Part shown: positions 24,217 to 32,119 of the stretch, piece by piece
How the letters are laid out: each line of letters opens with the position of its first letter
Position numbering within the stretch: position 1 is the stretch's first letter
Source of the DNA: Pseudomonadota bacterium
GTDB lineage: Bacteria > Pseudomonadota > Alphaproteobacteria > Reyranellales > Reyranellaceae
NCBI GenBank assembly: GCA_018240745.1
Contig: JAFEFF010000173.1
Coordinates: 1-43,732 of the forward strand
DNA length: 43,732 nt
Reading direction: 5' to 3'
Translations under genes and position numbers: made by a program
Notes under the pieces: generated by a model
The model's database searches: none
What the model saw: the letters and a program-made list of their open reading frames with translations, nothing else
Told to the model about the DNA's origin: nothing

Positions 24217-25370
24217 TCGAGCAGGCCCGGGTCTTCGCGCAGCGCCATCAGGAGATTGCCGGTGTTGGCCAGGATGCGGTCGTTGTTGACCATCAAGGCG
24301 GCCGAATGAGCATCGCGCAAGTTCCGCCCGAGGCTGTAGGGCGAGTCGTTGCGGTAGCCGGCCAGGCCGCAGACCAGCAGGCACTGGTTGATGACCTGCA
24401 CGGCCATCTGCGAGGTGCCGGTCTTGAGGTTGTTCATGGCGACGGCCAAGGCAGGTGCCGCGATCGCGTCCTCCGAGCCGAGCGCCGCTTCGTATTGGCG
24501 CAGCGAGCCCACGACGTTGGCCTTCATGAGCTGGAGCTGGCTCGATGCCTCGGCGAGCCGCGCGGCGCTCGCCGGCGCGCCCCCCTTCTTGCGCGCCTGC
24601 GCCCGCACACAGGCGCGGCTGCGCGTCACCGCGTCGGTGGCGATGCCGAGCCACAGCGCGCTCCACACGAGGTGAGAAACCGGCAGCATGGTCATCGCCG
24701 AGACGTCGGCATAGGAAACCGGAACGACCTGCGCCATCTCGCCGCGGGCCCGAAGTTTATAGCCGTTGGAGCAGGTGCCGCGCATGCCGAGCGTGTCCCA
24801 CTCGCTCTCCTGGTTGAGCTCGTAACCAGTCTTGGGCACCACGACGATCACCTGGTCGGAGGCCGGAGACTCCGGCGTACGTCGCGCCGTCACGAGGATG
24901 CCGTCGGCCTCGGCGCCGTAGGAGATGACGGTGGCTTCCTTGACCAGCTCGAAGCGCCCGTTTTGCTGCTCGACCGCGCAGATGCTCGAGCGCACGTCGC
25001 CGCCGATGCCGGCTTCCGAGGTCGCTGACGCCAGCAGGAGCTGGTCGCTGGCCAAGCGCTTCAGGAAGCCCTTCAGCCAGGCGCTGCCACCGGCATGCCG
25101 GACGATGCAGGCGACCTGGATCTGGTGCATGGCGTAGATCATCGCCGTCGCGGCGCAGCGCTGGCCGAGTTCGTGGCAAATCGCCACCACGTCGGCGACG
25201 CCGGCGCCCGCGCCGCCCTCGCTTTTCGGCACGATGATGCCGAGCAGCTTTTCCTTCTTCAGCGCGGCGAAGGCCTCGGCGGGAAAGCGTGCCCGCTGGT
25301 CGACATCATCGGCGTGTCGGGAGGCTACTTCGGCGCCCACCGCGCGGGCCGCGGCGAGCCACGGCTTCAT
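24213..25370 (-). CDS. Acyl-CoA/aminoacyl-carrier dehydrogenase-like flavoprotein
   Basis: 385 residues from ATG 25370, overlapping the carrier-protein stop by ATGA. It has the acyl-CoA dehydrogenase fold: N-terminal helices with LLGIIVPKSEGGAG, the middle barrel (LASATSEAGIGGDVRSS, DTLGMRGTCSNGYKL) and C-terminal helices ending in GRNLRDAHSAALMVNNDRIL. In canonical enzymes the segment after RDA carries the catalytic Glu (YEGT). Here the aligned residues are MVNND, so that base is absent. Relatives such as PltE, PigA and RedW oxidise prolyl groups held on carrier proteins, so an aminoacyl-S-carrier substrate is an attractive hypothesis. The operon context (carrier, ligase) is the main support. 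An alternative is a reductase or a structural role. Confidence 0.82.
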   Translation of the reverse strand: MKPWLAAARAVGAEVASRHADDVDQRARFPAEAFAALKKEKLLGIIVPKSEGGAGAGVADVVAICHELGQRCAATAMIYAMHQIQVACIVRHAGGSAWLKGFLKRLASDQLLLASATSEAGIGGDVRSSICAVEQQNGRFELVKEATVISYGAEADGILVTARRTPESPASDQVIVVVPKTGYELNQESEWDTLGMRGTCSNGYKLRARGEMAQVVPVSYADVSAMTMLPVSHLVWSALWLGIATDAVTRSRACVRAQARKKGGAPASAARLAEASSQLQLMKANVVGSLRQYEAALGSEDAIAAPALAVAMNNLKTGTSQMAVQVINQCLLVCGLAGYRNDSPYSLGRNLRDAHSAALMVNNDRILANTGNLLMALREDPGLLE

Positions 25371-25630
25371 GCCGCCTCGGCCGTGATGCCGACTTCGGCC
25401 AGGGCCTCGGCGATCGACCTGATGCTCGAAAAGGTCCGGCGGCGCAGCAGCCGGTCCGGCAGCTCGATGTCGAACGCCTCCTCCAGCGACAGCATCAGAT
25501 TGACCGTGGCGTGCGAGTTGAGCCCGGCGGCATATAAATCTGCATCCTCCGCTAGACCGTCGACTTTGACCTGCAGATAGTCCGTCCCTCTCAGGAGGGA
25601 CCTGATTTGAGCTTCGACCCGATTGCCCAT
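25367..25630 (-). CDS. Acyl/aminoacyl carrier protein
   Basis: 87 residues. ATG 25630 is chosen because GGGGAG lies 7 bp upstream; ATG 25636 is too close to it. A four-helix carrier-protein pattern is visible: EAQIRSLL, DADLYAAGLNS, NLMLSLEEAFDIELPDRLL and SIRSIAEALAEVG. Ser39 in GLNSH is the expected phosphopantetheine site; the usual Asp before it is Asn. It is the first gene of the operon and the presumed partner of the aminoacyl ligase. It needs a phosphopantetheinyl transferase encoded elsewhere. The upstream region also serves the divergent double hydrolase gene, whose best ribosome site lies inside this coding sequence. Confidence 0.88.
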   Translation of the reverse strand: MGNRVEAQIRSLLRGTDYLQVKVDGLAEDADLYAAGLNSHATVNLMLSLEEAFDIELPDRLLRRRTFSSIRSIAEALAEVGITAEAA

Positions 25631-25645
25631 TGGCATGCTCCCCAA

Positions 25646-27598
25646 ATGCTGCCACGGGTTGGTCTCTTGGCCAATCCCGTGATACAAGTATGTCGCAATA
25701 GCAATGAATTTTCTACGGCTGACAGGGGGCCCGGTCAACTGAATCCGATAGCGTTCGATGGCTGCTTCGGCTGGTTCCACGGCCCGTCCGAAGGCAGGCA
25801 GAGGGAAGTCGCAGTCCTGATTTGCCAGGGCGTCATGCGGGAGGCGGCGCTCGCCTATTGCTCGATGCGACAGCTCGGCGATGACCTCGCGGCGGCGGGT
25901 TATCCCGCCCTGCGTTTCGACTATCCGGCAGCCGGCAACTCGCTAGACGCTGATCTCAACGAAAGCGGCCACCACTGGACGGCGTGGCAGAGCAGCATCG
26001 AAGCGGCGATCGAATGGCTGCGCGGCCACGGCGCACGGCGCATCGTACTGTGCGGCCTGGGCGGCGGCGCCACACTTGCGGCCCAGGTGGCGGCGCGGCG
26101 CTTCGACATCGTCGGCCTGCTGCTGTTCGAGCCGGCGATCGTCGGCCGCAGCTACATCCGGCAGATGATCCTCGAGGCCGACCTGCAGAGCGGGCAGTCG
26201 ATGCCGCGCGAGCTCGGCCTCGAGATCCGCGAGAACAGGTTCGGTCCGAAGAGCGTCGAGCAGATCGGCGCCTTCGACCTGCGCAAGCTCGAGTTGCGCG
26301 CCGGGATGAAGGTCGCGATCTTCGCGCGGCCGGAAAACAAGGCGGTCGACGCGTGCGTGAAGACCTGGGCGGCGCGCGGCGTCGAGGCGAGCCGGCACGG
26401 CTTCGAGGGCCTGCACGTGCTGCTGCACTACGACACCCTCGCCGAGCAGGACCTCGGCGACTTCACACGTCCGATCGCCTGGCTCGAGCAGGCGGTGCCG
26501 CCGGCGGCGCCGGCGGACACGCCGGTCAGTCTGCCGGTGGCCGTGCTGCAGCCGCCGGGCTGCGTCGACGCGCCATTGAGATTCGGCCCGGAAAACCGGC
26601 TTTTTGGCATGCTCTGCCGGCCCGAGCGCGGCAGCAGCGAAGAGATGGTGCTGATCCCGAGCGGCGGCCGCGAGCCAAGCTTCGGCGCGGCGCGGCAGAA
26701 CGTCGTGCTGGCACGCAAGCTGGCACGGATCGGCATCGCATCGTTCCGCTTCGACTTCGCCGGACTCGGCGACAGCCTCGGCCCGCCGGGCCGCGAGCGC
26801 CTGTTCAGCCATGCCTTCACCGACCGCATCGGCGACGTGCGCGCGGCAATCGATGCCATGGAAGCGCTGGGCTTCAGTCGCTTCACGATCCATGGACTCT
26901 GCCTCGGCGCGTTCCATGCGCTGCAGGCCGCGGCGGTCGATTCGCGTTTGTCGTCGCTGGTACTGATCAACCTGCCGCTGTTCAGCGTACCGGCGACGAA
27001 TGTGCTGGGCCAGCTCGAGCAGCGCGGCCGCTCGGCCAGCGAGTATCTCAGCAAGCTCGCGCGGCCGGGCAGCTGGGGGAACCTGCTGCGCGGCCGGTCG
27101 AACCTCGCGGCGCTGAGGCGGGCAACGGCGTTCCACGTCCAGGCGAACACGATCGGGGTTCTGACGCGTACCGCGCGGCGCATCGGCTTGCTGCCGGAGC
27201 AAAGCTTCGCACATCGAACGATGGCGACGCTGTCGAAGCGCGGCGTCCGCACGCTCTATCTCTTCTCGGCCGGGCCGGAGGACATCGAGTCGTTCGCCGC
27301 CGAGTTCGGCGCTGACGGCGCCGGTCTCGCCGCCTATCCCGGGGCGGAGATGCGGGTGATGCCGGGCATGGACCACTCCCTGACCATCACCTCGGGCAGG
27401 GTCGCGGCCGAGGCCGTGATGATCGAGTTCGTGCTGGCCGGTCGAAAGGACACGTTCGCGACAGGAAATTGTATCGCGGGCTCCGGGAAAGTATGTCGCG
27501 CCCCTATTCAACATATGTCGCGTCCTGCTCCGGCGCCGGTCGCCCCGGGGAGTGTTTCCGACCGCTCTGCAAAACTACCTGCTGGGGCGGACGACTGA
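25646..27598 (+). CDS. Tandem alpha/beta-hydrolase protein (two domains, first lacking a nucleophile)
   Basis: About 650 residues holding two alpha/beta-hydrolase domains related to the exosortase-A-associated hydrolases. Domain 1 begins FDGCFGWFHGP and has FDYPAAGNS. Its nucleophile elbow reads GLGGG, with Gly139 where Ser or Cys should be. Domain 2 (from about residue 315) has FDFAGLGDS, elbow GLCLG with Cys419, and His577 (GMDHSL). So domain 2 probably uses a cysteine nucleophile and domain 1 looks catalytically dead. The last about 45 residues are low-complexity. The start is uncertain: TTG 25607 has an ideal AGGAGG 8 bp upstream but overlaps the divergent carrier gene, so ATG 25646 is reported. 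It is divergent from, and likely functions with, the carrier-protein operon. Confidence 0.78.
   Translation: MLPRVGLLANPVIQVCRNSNEFSTADRGPGQLNPIAFDGCFGWFHGPSEGRQREVAVLICQGVMREAALAYCSMRQLGDDLAAAGYPALRFDYPAAGNSLDADLNESGHHWTAWQSSIEAAIEWLRGHGARRIVLCGLGGGATLAAQVAARRFDIVGLLLFEPAIVGRSYIRQMILEADLQSGQSMPRELGLEIRENRFGPKSVEQIGAFDLRKLELRAGMKVAIFARPENKAVDACVKTWAARGVEASRHGFEGLHVLLHYDTLAEQDLGDFTRPIAWLEQAVPPAAPADTPVSLPVAVLQPPGCVDAPLRFGPENRLFGMLCRPERGSSEEMVLIPSGGREPSFGAARQNVVLARKLARIGIASFRFDFAGLGDSLGPPGRERLFSHAFTDRIGDVRAAIDAMEALGFSRFTIHGLCLGAFHALQAAAVDSRLSSLVLINLPLFSVPATNVLGQLEQRGRSASEYLSKLARPGSWGNLLRGRSNLAALRRATAFHVQANTIGVLTRTARRIGLLPEQSFAHRTMATLSKRGVRTLYLFSAGPEDIESFAAEFGADGAGLAAYPGAEMRVMPGMDHSLTITSGRVAAEAVMIEFVLAGRKDTFATGNCIAGSGKVCRAPIQHMSRPAPAPVAPGSVSDRSAKLPAGADD
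27471..27522 (+). repeat. Three short direct repeats at 22-bp spacing
   Basis: GTATCGCG (27471-27478), GTATGTCGCG (27491-27500) and ATATGTCGCG (27513-27522). The shared TCGCG cores start at 27474, 27496 and 27518, exactly 22 bp apart, or two helical turns. They lie in the low-complexity 3' end of the double-hydrolase gene. A further GTATGTCGC is at 25688-25696, upstream of the same gene's domains. Iterated operator sites are possible, but no downstream promoter target is evident because the next gene is convergent. Confidence 0.4.
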
Positions 27599-27682
27599 TT
27601 CGCCGCTCTTCGGCAGAGCCTGACGGTTTTATACCGCTGTTATCCCCATGCTTATCCACCAGCCGGAAGGCAGGGGCGGCAG

Positions 27683-28525
27683 CTAGATCTTCATCAGTGA
27701 ATAAAGCACGCGGCTCAGGGTGCTGTCGGGATTGGCGAGCTGGCGCGGCTCCTCGAAGTGGTTGGGCGAGAAGACTTCGGTGCGGCTCGCCAGCTTCCCC
27801 ATGCCCTCGAGCGCGGCGGCAAAGACCTGCGCCTGGCGGCGGAACTCCGGGCTGTCGCCGACCGACCACGCCACGGCGACGGGACAGCGGATGCGACCGA
27901 GATGGCGCATGGCGCTCGCAGCATCGAGCTCGGCCGGCGTCATCTTCACGTACTTGCTGCGCGCCGACAGCATCGGCGCATGCAGCTCGTACATGCCGCT
28001 GATCACCAGCGCGCCCCTGAGCGGCGGATCGCCGAGCAGCACGCAGCTTGCGAGATGCGCGCCCGACGAATGGCCGGCGAGATACACGCGCTCGGGATCG
28101 CCGCCGAAGCTCCTGGCGTTGCGCACGGTCCAGTCGACGGCCTCACGGCATTGCTCGACCATCGTCGGCAGCGATACTTCGCTCACGTTGTTGAACTCCG
28201 GCACGACGAGCGCCGCGCCGCGGCCGGTCACCGCCGGCGCCGGATAGATCGTATCGAGCCGTGAGCCGCGCAGCCACGCGCCGCCGTGCAGGTACACCAG
28301 CACCGGCACGTTGCTCGCGTGCGGCGGCGCAAAGACGTCGAGCACTTGCTTGTCGCTCGGCCCGTAGCGTTCGCTGCGCGGCGGCATCTTCTGCCGTACC
28401 GCCTCGCAGTCCTTGCGGATCTCGGCCTGGATCGCGTCGCGATGCGGCGCCCAGACGAGCTGGTCGTAGGCCTGGTCGAGCTGTTCCTGCGTGTAGTCGA
28501 GGAATACCCTGTCGTCGTTCGGCAT
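27683..28525 (-). CDS. Arylformamidase/esterase-like alpha/beta hydrolase
   Basis: 280 residues from ATG 28525. An open extension further upstream overlaps the divergent SDR and is not used. YLHGGAWLRGS supplies the oxyanion hole (HGGxW), GHSSGAH the serine nucleophile, GDSPE the acid and PNHFEEP the histidine. The layout matches bacterial kynurenine formamidase-like and BD-FAE-type esterases. The first 60 residues (FLDYTQEQLDQAYDQ) also resemble arylformamidases, which commonly begin with this helical lead-in. No other kynurenine-pathway gene is adjacent, although an ACMSD-type amidohydrolase occurs at 42323, so the substrate remains open. It is divergent from a FabG-like SDR with 45 bp between starts. 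Confidence 0.85.
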   Translation of the reverse strand: MPNDDRVFLDYTQEQLDQAYDQLVWAPHRDAIQAEIRKDCEAVRQKMPPRSERYGPSDKQVLDVFAPPHASNVPVLVYLHGGAWLRGSRLDTIYPAPAVTGRGAALVVPEFNNVSEVSLPTMVEQCREAVDWTVRNARSFGGDPERVYLAGHSSGAHLASCVLLGDPPLRGALVISGMYELHAPMLSARSKYVKMTPAELDAASAMRHLGRIRCPVAVAWSVGDSPEFRRQAQVFAAALEGMGKLASRTEVFSPNHFEEPRQLANPDSTLSRVLYSLMKI

Positions 28526-28570
28526 CGCCGGACGCAACACGACTATCGGCTGCCGTGCAAGAGGAACAGC

Positions 28571-29317
28571 ATGAAGCTCGCGGGAAAAATCGCCCTGGTC
28601 ACCGGCGGCTCGCGCGGCATCGGCCGCGCCACGGCGCTGGCCTTCGCCGCCGAGGGCGCGGACATCGCCTTCTGCCATCTGAACGACGACGCCAGGGCCG
28701 GGGAGACCGCCGGCGAGATCGCCGCGCTCGGCCGGCGCGTCCTGCACCGCTCGGTCGATGTCGCCGATATTGCAGCCGGGCGCGCCTTCGCCGGAGAGGC
28801 GGCGCGCGAGCTCGGACCGGTCGACATCCTGTTCAACAACGCCGGCATGAACATTCGCAGGCCGTTCGAAGCCTATACCGAGGAGGAGTTCGACCGGATC
28901 ATCGCCGTGCACCTGAAAGGCATGTTCTTCATGGCACAGGCGGTCTATCCGGCGATGATCGCGCGCGGCCAGGGCTGCATCATCAATGTCGCCTCGCAGC
29001 GCGGCCTGAAGGGGGCCGTCAATTCGGCGCCATACTCCGCCGCCAAGGCCGCGATCATGGGCTTCACCCGCGCGCTTGCGTGGGAAGCGACGCCGAAAGG
29101 CATTCGCGTCAATGCCATCGCGCCGGGCCCGATCGTCACCGATCTGACGGCGAGCATGACGCCCGCGGATCGCCAGGCCTTCATCGATGCGCTGCCGGTC
29201 GGCCGCTTCGGCCGGCCGGAGGAGATCGCCGCGACCGCGCTGTTGCTGGCCGGTCCGGATGGCGGATTTTACGTCGGCGCCACCCTGTCGCCCAACGGCG
29301 GAGACGTGATGTACTAG
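28571..29317 (+). CDS. FabG-like SDR oxidoreductase
   Basis: 248 residues from ATG 28571 with GAGGAAC upstream. TGGSRGIG (11-18) is the cofactor motif; its Arg is common in NADPH-using 3-oxoacyl reductases. NNAG follows, then catalytic Ser (NVASQRG), Tyr and Lys (YSAAK), and the C-terminal GATLSPNGGDVMY. It could be a 3-oxoacyl-ACP/CoA reductase or a sugar or alcohol dehydrogenase. It precedes a thioesterase gene by 27 bp on the same strand, so a two-gene operon acting on acyl thioesters is likely. The intergenic region shared with the esterase is short (45 bp) and shows no clear operator. Confidence 0.88.
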   Translation: MKLAGKIALVTGGSRGIGRATALAFAAEGADIAFCHLNDDARAGETAGEIAALGRRVLHRSVDVADIAAGRAFAGEAARELGPVDILFNNAGMNIRRPFEAYTEEEFDRIIAVHLKGMFFMAQAVYPAMIARGQGCIINVASQRGLKGAVNSAPYSAAKAAIMGFTRALAWEATPKGIRVNAIAPGPIVTDLTASMTPADRQAFIDALPVGRFGRPEEIAATALLLAGPDGGFYVGATLSPNGGDVMY

Positions 29318-29344
29318 GTCAGACCAACCTTGGGAGAGAGACAC

Positions 29345-29713
29345 ATGGCGACGACCGACCTGGCCCCAGGACTCAAAGCCGAGATCGTCACGACCGTCGA
29401 CGACAAGCTGGTGGTCACGCACATGGGAGGGGACGGCGTGCTGTCCACGCCATCGATGATCGGCCTGATGGAGCGTGCCGGCATCCAGGCCGTCCAGTCG
29501 CACCTCCCCGAGGGCCACACGACCGTGGGCTTCGAGGTGAACGTCAAGCATTTCGGCGCGACGCCCAAAGGCAAGAAGGTGACGGTGCGCGCCGAGCTGC
29601 TCGAGGTGGACGGCCGCAAGCTCCGCTTCAAGGTCGAGGCGCACGACGAGGACAAGAAGGTCGGCGAAGGCACGCACCGCCGCGCCATCGTCCCCATCCA
29701 ACGCAAGGCCTGA
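29345..29713 (+). CDS. Hot-dog thioesterase, FlK-like
   Basis: 122 residues from ATG 29345. Thr35, Glu43 and His69 match, with constant offset 7, the catalytic Thr42, Glu50 and His76 of fluoroacetyl-CoA thioesterase FlK, and Gly62 matches FlK Gly69. The position of the FlK gate Phe36 is Gly29, so specific fluoroacetyl-CoA selection is unlikely. A general acyl-CoA thioesterase is the safer reading. The family acts as cytosolic homodimers. It lies 27 bp after the SDR and probably shares its transcript. GGGAGAGAGACAC precedes ATG. The 58 bp to the next (convergent) gene contain nothing I recognise. Confidence 0.85.
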   Translation: MATTDLAPGLKAEIVTTVDDKLVVTHMGGDGVLSTPSMIGLMERAGIQAVQSHLPEGHTTVGFEVNVKHFGATPKGKKVTVRAELLEVDGRKLRFKVEAHDEDKKVGEGTHRRAIVPIQRKA

Positions 29714-29771
29714 TCCACTATCGGCAAGGGCCGCGAGGGTTTCCCGAGCCTCGGACTGCTGTCAGGGCAAC

Positions 29772-30669
29772 CTACTGCTTGAAGCAGCAGTCCCGATGCC
29801 ATTGAAGGAAATGGGGATGAGGTCGTTCGAGAGCCCTATGCGGTGGGCGGGAGTGACCGTCCTTGTTGATCAAGGCCCGCACGCTTTCTTGATCGTTGAC
29901 TCGCCGCGAGATCAAGATCTCCAGATCGTCCGAAAGAGAAATCAGTCCTCTATCGAACATCCAATGTGCAGTGCCGGATAGGGCGAGACCGTTGCTGACG
30001 ATATCAGGGCCGCTTTGTTCGACTGGCCGAATATGGGCCGCATCGACTTCCGCGCGACCGTTGCCGTTCATCAACCGAAGCCCCGTTATCGCGCATCGCT
30101 CGCCGTAAGCTCGCAGGACTGTCCGGCGGAAAATCCGATCTCGCAAGATGCGAGAGGATAAGTAGCTGACGCGCTCTCGGGTTTGCTCAAACGTGAAAGG
30201 GATTTGTTCTTCGTGCAAGCCGGGCACTGGAACGACCTCGCCAACCCGAGGCAACACGGGAGCATCCTCGCGCAGCCCTAATCCTATGATTCGATTGAAG
30301 TCATCCACCGAGAGGGGGCGGACTGCCGACTGTGCACGGCCGGAGATTCGCCCTTCGTCGTTGAGCACGCCGCGCTCCACGACGCCGTCATCGCCGCTGA
30401 ATGGAACCGGATTGGCGAAATCGAGATAGCTCCCCGGCTCGATCAAAGCGATACATTCCCGATGCTTTTGGATCGGGAACGACCCGCTCAACCCGCGCCA
30501 TTGCAAAGTACCCTCGCGTCTCATCGACCTTGCGAGGCTCGTAATAGACGATCCAGTCTCCGATGCATCCTTCAACGCGCCGAAGGTACTGGGGCGGAAA
30601 CTGATATCGCTCGGCTGGACTGTCGTCGTAGATCGAATCCGAACGGTGAATGAAAACGCCAAAGCCCAT
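29772..30669 (-). pseudogene. HNH endonuclease, frameshifted
   Basis: Two overlapping minus-strand frames carry one protein. From ATG 30669 the first reads GFGVFIHRSDSIYDD to about residue 73 (VVPDPKASGMY), then leaves the family sequence. The second picks up at ALIEPGSYLDF and runs to 29772. The join lies at about 30447-30456. One extra base, or two missing ones, there would restore a protein of roughly 299 residues. The C-terminal part holds an HNH nuclease core: ERCAITGLRL, VDAAHIRP and the NGLALSG-HWMFDRG segment. The intact family is widespread in Rhizobiales and resembles restriction-type HNH enzymes. It is probably inactive unless recoded or a sequencing error. It is 45 bp upstream of the amidohydrolase stop. 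Confidence 0.82.
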
Positions 30670-30714
30670 GTTCCGATAGTCCTGAACTACCGTTCAATCG
30701 ATCGCCTGCCCAGG

Positions 30715-32082
30715 CTACTCAGCCGCCCGGCGCAACGGCTTGTCGCGGCGCAGCTCGGCGACGCGTGCCTGGGTGTAGACGTTGCTCCAGTTGGTGAGCG
30801 ATGCATCGGTGACCTCGCGGGGATCGTAGTCACGCGCCGGCAGCGCCATGCGCCTGCCGCTAAGGTGCACCGCATGGATCCGGCTCTTGTCGAGCAGGAT
30901 CGAGATGTTCTCGAGCGGCGAGCCGTCGACCGCGATGTAGTCGGCGCAGCGGCCGGGCTCGAGCCGGCCGACCCGCTCGCTGTCGGCGAGGAAGCGCGCG
31001 TTGGTCCGGGTCGCGGCGATCAGCGCCTCGGCCGGGGTGAAGCCGAGATCGTTCACGAAGATCTCGAGCTCACGCGCATGCCATTCGCCGTAGGGCGTGA
31101 CCGCGAAGCCCGAATCGGTGCCGGCCATCATCGGCACGCCGGCCTTGTGGGCCTTGGCGAGGTTGCGACAGGAGCGCTCGTACGTGCGTCGCTCGTACTC
31201 GACGCGGCCTTTGACAGCGGCGGGCTCGTGCGGCTGGGTGAACTCCAGGGTGTTCAGATGGAAGGTGAGCGTCGGCGCGATCGCCGAGCCGCCCTCGAGC
31301 ATCGCGTCGATGCATTCGTCGTCGAGGTCGTAGGCGTGGAAGATCAGGTCGACGCCGGCGCGCGCCGCGTAAAGCGTGGCCTCGCGGCCGATCGCATGGA
31401 CCACCGCCTTGCGGCCGAGGCGCCGGATCTCGCGCACCATCACCGCAGTCTCCTCCTCGGTGAACGCGGCGATCAACGATCCATCGGGACGGCGCTGGAT
31501 GCCGTCGAGCGCAATCTTCACGCAGTCGACGCCGTTCTTGGCCTGGACGCGGATTTCCTCGATCGCCTCGTCCCGGCTCCTGACCAGCCGGCCGATCGAT
31601 GTGGACGGCACGCCGATCCAGCTCGGATACCAGTCGGTCAGGCTCTGGCGCGCCGTGATATATGGGCCGGCGGCGGTGACGCGCGGCCCGTCGAACAGAC
31701 CGGCGCGGATGGCGTTGCGAATCGACAGGCTGACCTGGCCGGCGTCACCCGGCGAGCAGAGCGCGGTGTAGCCCGCCGCCAGCATCTTCTGGGCGAAGAA
31801 CAGGCCGCGCAGCGCGCGGAACTCCAGCGGGCTGTAAAGGTCGATATCCTCCTCGCTCTTGGCATTGCCGTAGGCGAGGTGCGTGTGCACGTCAATCAGG
31901 CCCGGCATGACGAACTGCCTGGAGTAGTCCAGCACCGGTTCGCCGGGGACCACCTTGGGGGCCTGCCCTGTCGGACCGACGAACTCCAGGATGCCGTGCT
32001 CATCATGCACGAGGGTCTGCCCGGGACGACCCTCCAGGTCGCCGGCGCTGAACAGGGTCCCGCAACGCACATGTGTCTTCAT
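30715..32082 (-). CDS. Imidazolonepropionase-type amidohydrolase
   Basis: 455 residues from ATG 32082 with GAGGGGAC just upstream. The amidohydrolase metal residues are in order: LIDVHTHLAYG (His-x-His), CVKIALDG (likely carboxylated Lys), VVHAIG and IFHAYD (His ligands) and MAGTDSGF (Asp). The N- and C-terminal strands form the composite beta-sandwich, ending ADYIAVDGSPLENISIL. Relatives act as prolidase-like dipeptidases, imidazolonepropionases or aryl-amide hydrolases, and the substrate here is unresolved. No signal peptide, so cytosolic. It is divergent from the TTC38-like gene with only 37 bp between starts. Confidence 0.88.
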   Translation of the reverse strand: MKTHVRCGTLFSAGDLEGRPGQTLVHDEHGILEFVGPTGQAPKVVPGEPVLDYSRQFVMPGLIDVHTHLAYGNAKSEEDIDLYSPLEFRALRGLFFAQKMLAAGYTALCSPGDAGQVSLSIRNAIRAGLFDGPRVTAAGPYITARQSLTDWYPSWIGVPSTSIGRLVRSRDEAIEEIRVQAKNGVDCVKIALDGIQRRPDGSLIAAFTEEETAVMVREIRRLGRKAVVHAIGREATLYAARAGVDLIFHAYDLDDECIDAMLEGGSAIAPTLTFHLNTLEFTQPHEPAAVKGRVEYERRTYERSCRNLAKAHKAGVPMMAGTDSGFAVTPYGEWHARELEIFVNDLGFTPAEALIAATRTNARFLADSERVGRLEPGRCADYIAVDGSPLENISILLDKSRIHAVHLSGRRMALPARDYDPREVTDASLTNWSNVYTQARVAELRRDKPLRRAAE

Positions 32083-32119
32083 GGCTGTCCCCTCGGCTGT
32101 AAGGCGGTAGAATCCTACC

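Noticed and set aside
25687..27499. 11-bp direct repeat AAGTATGTCGC flanking the double hydrolase gene, as borders of an inserted segment
   Set aside because: A repeat this short is expected by chance about once in a 2-kb stretch, and no recombinase or composition break accompanies it.
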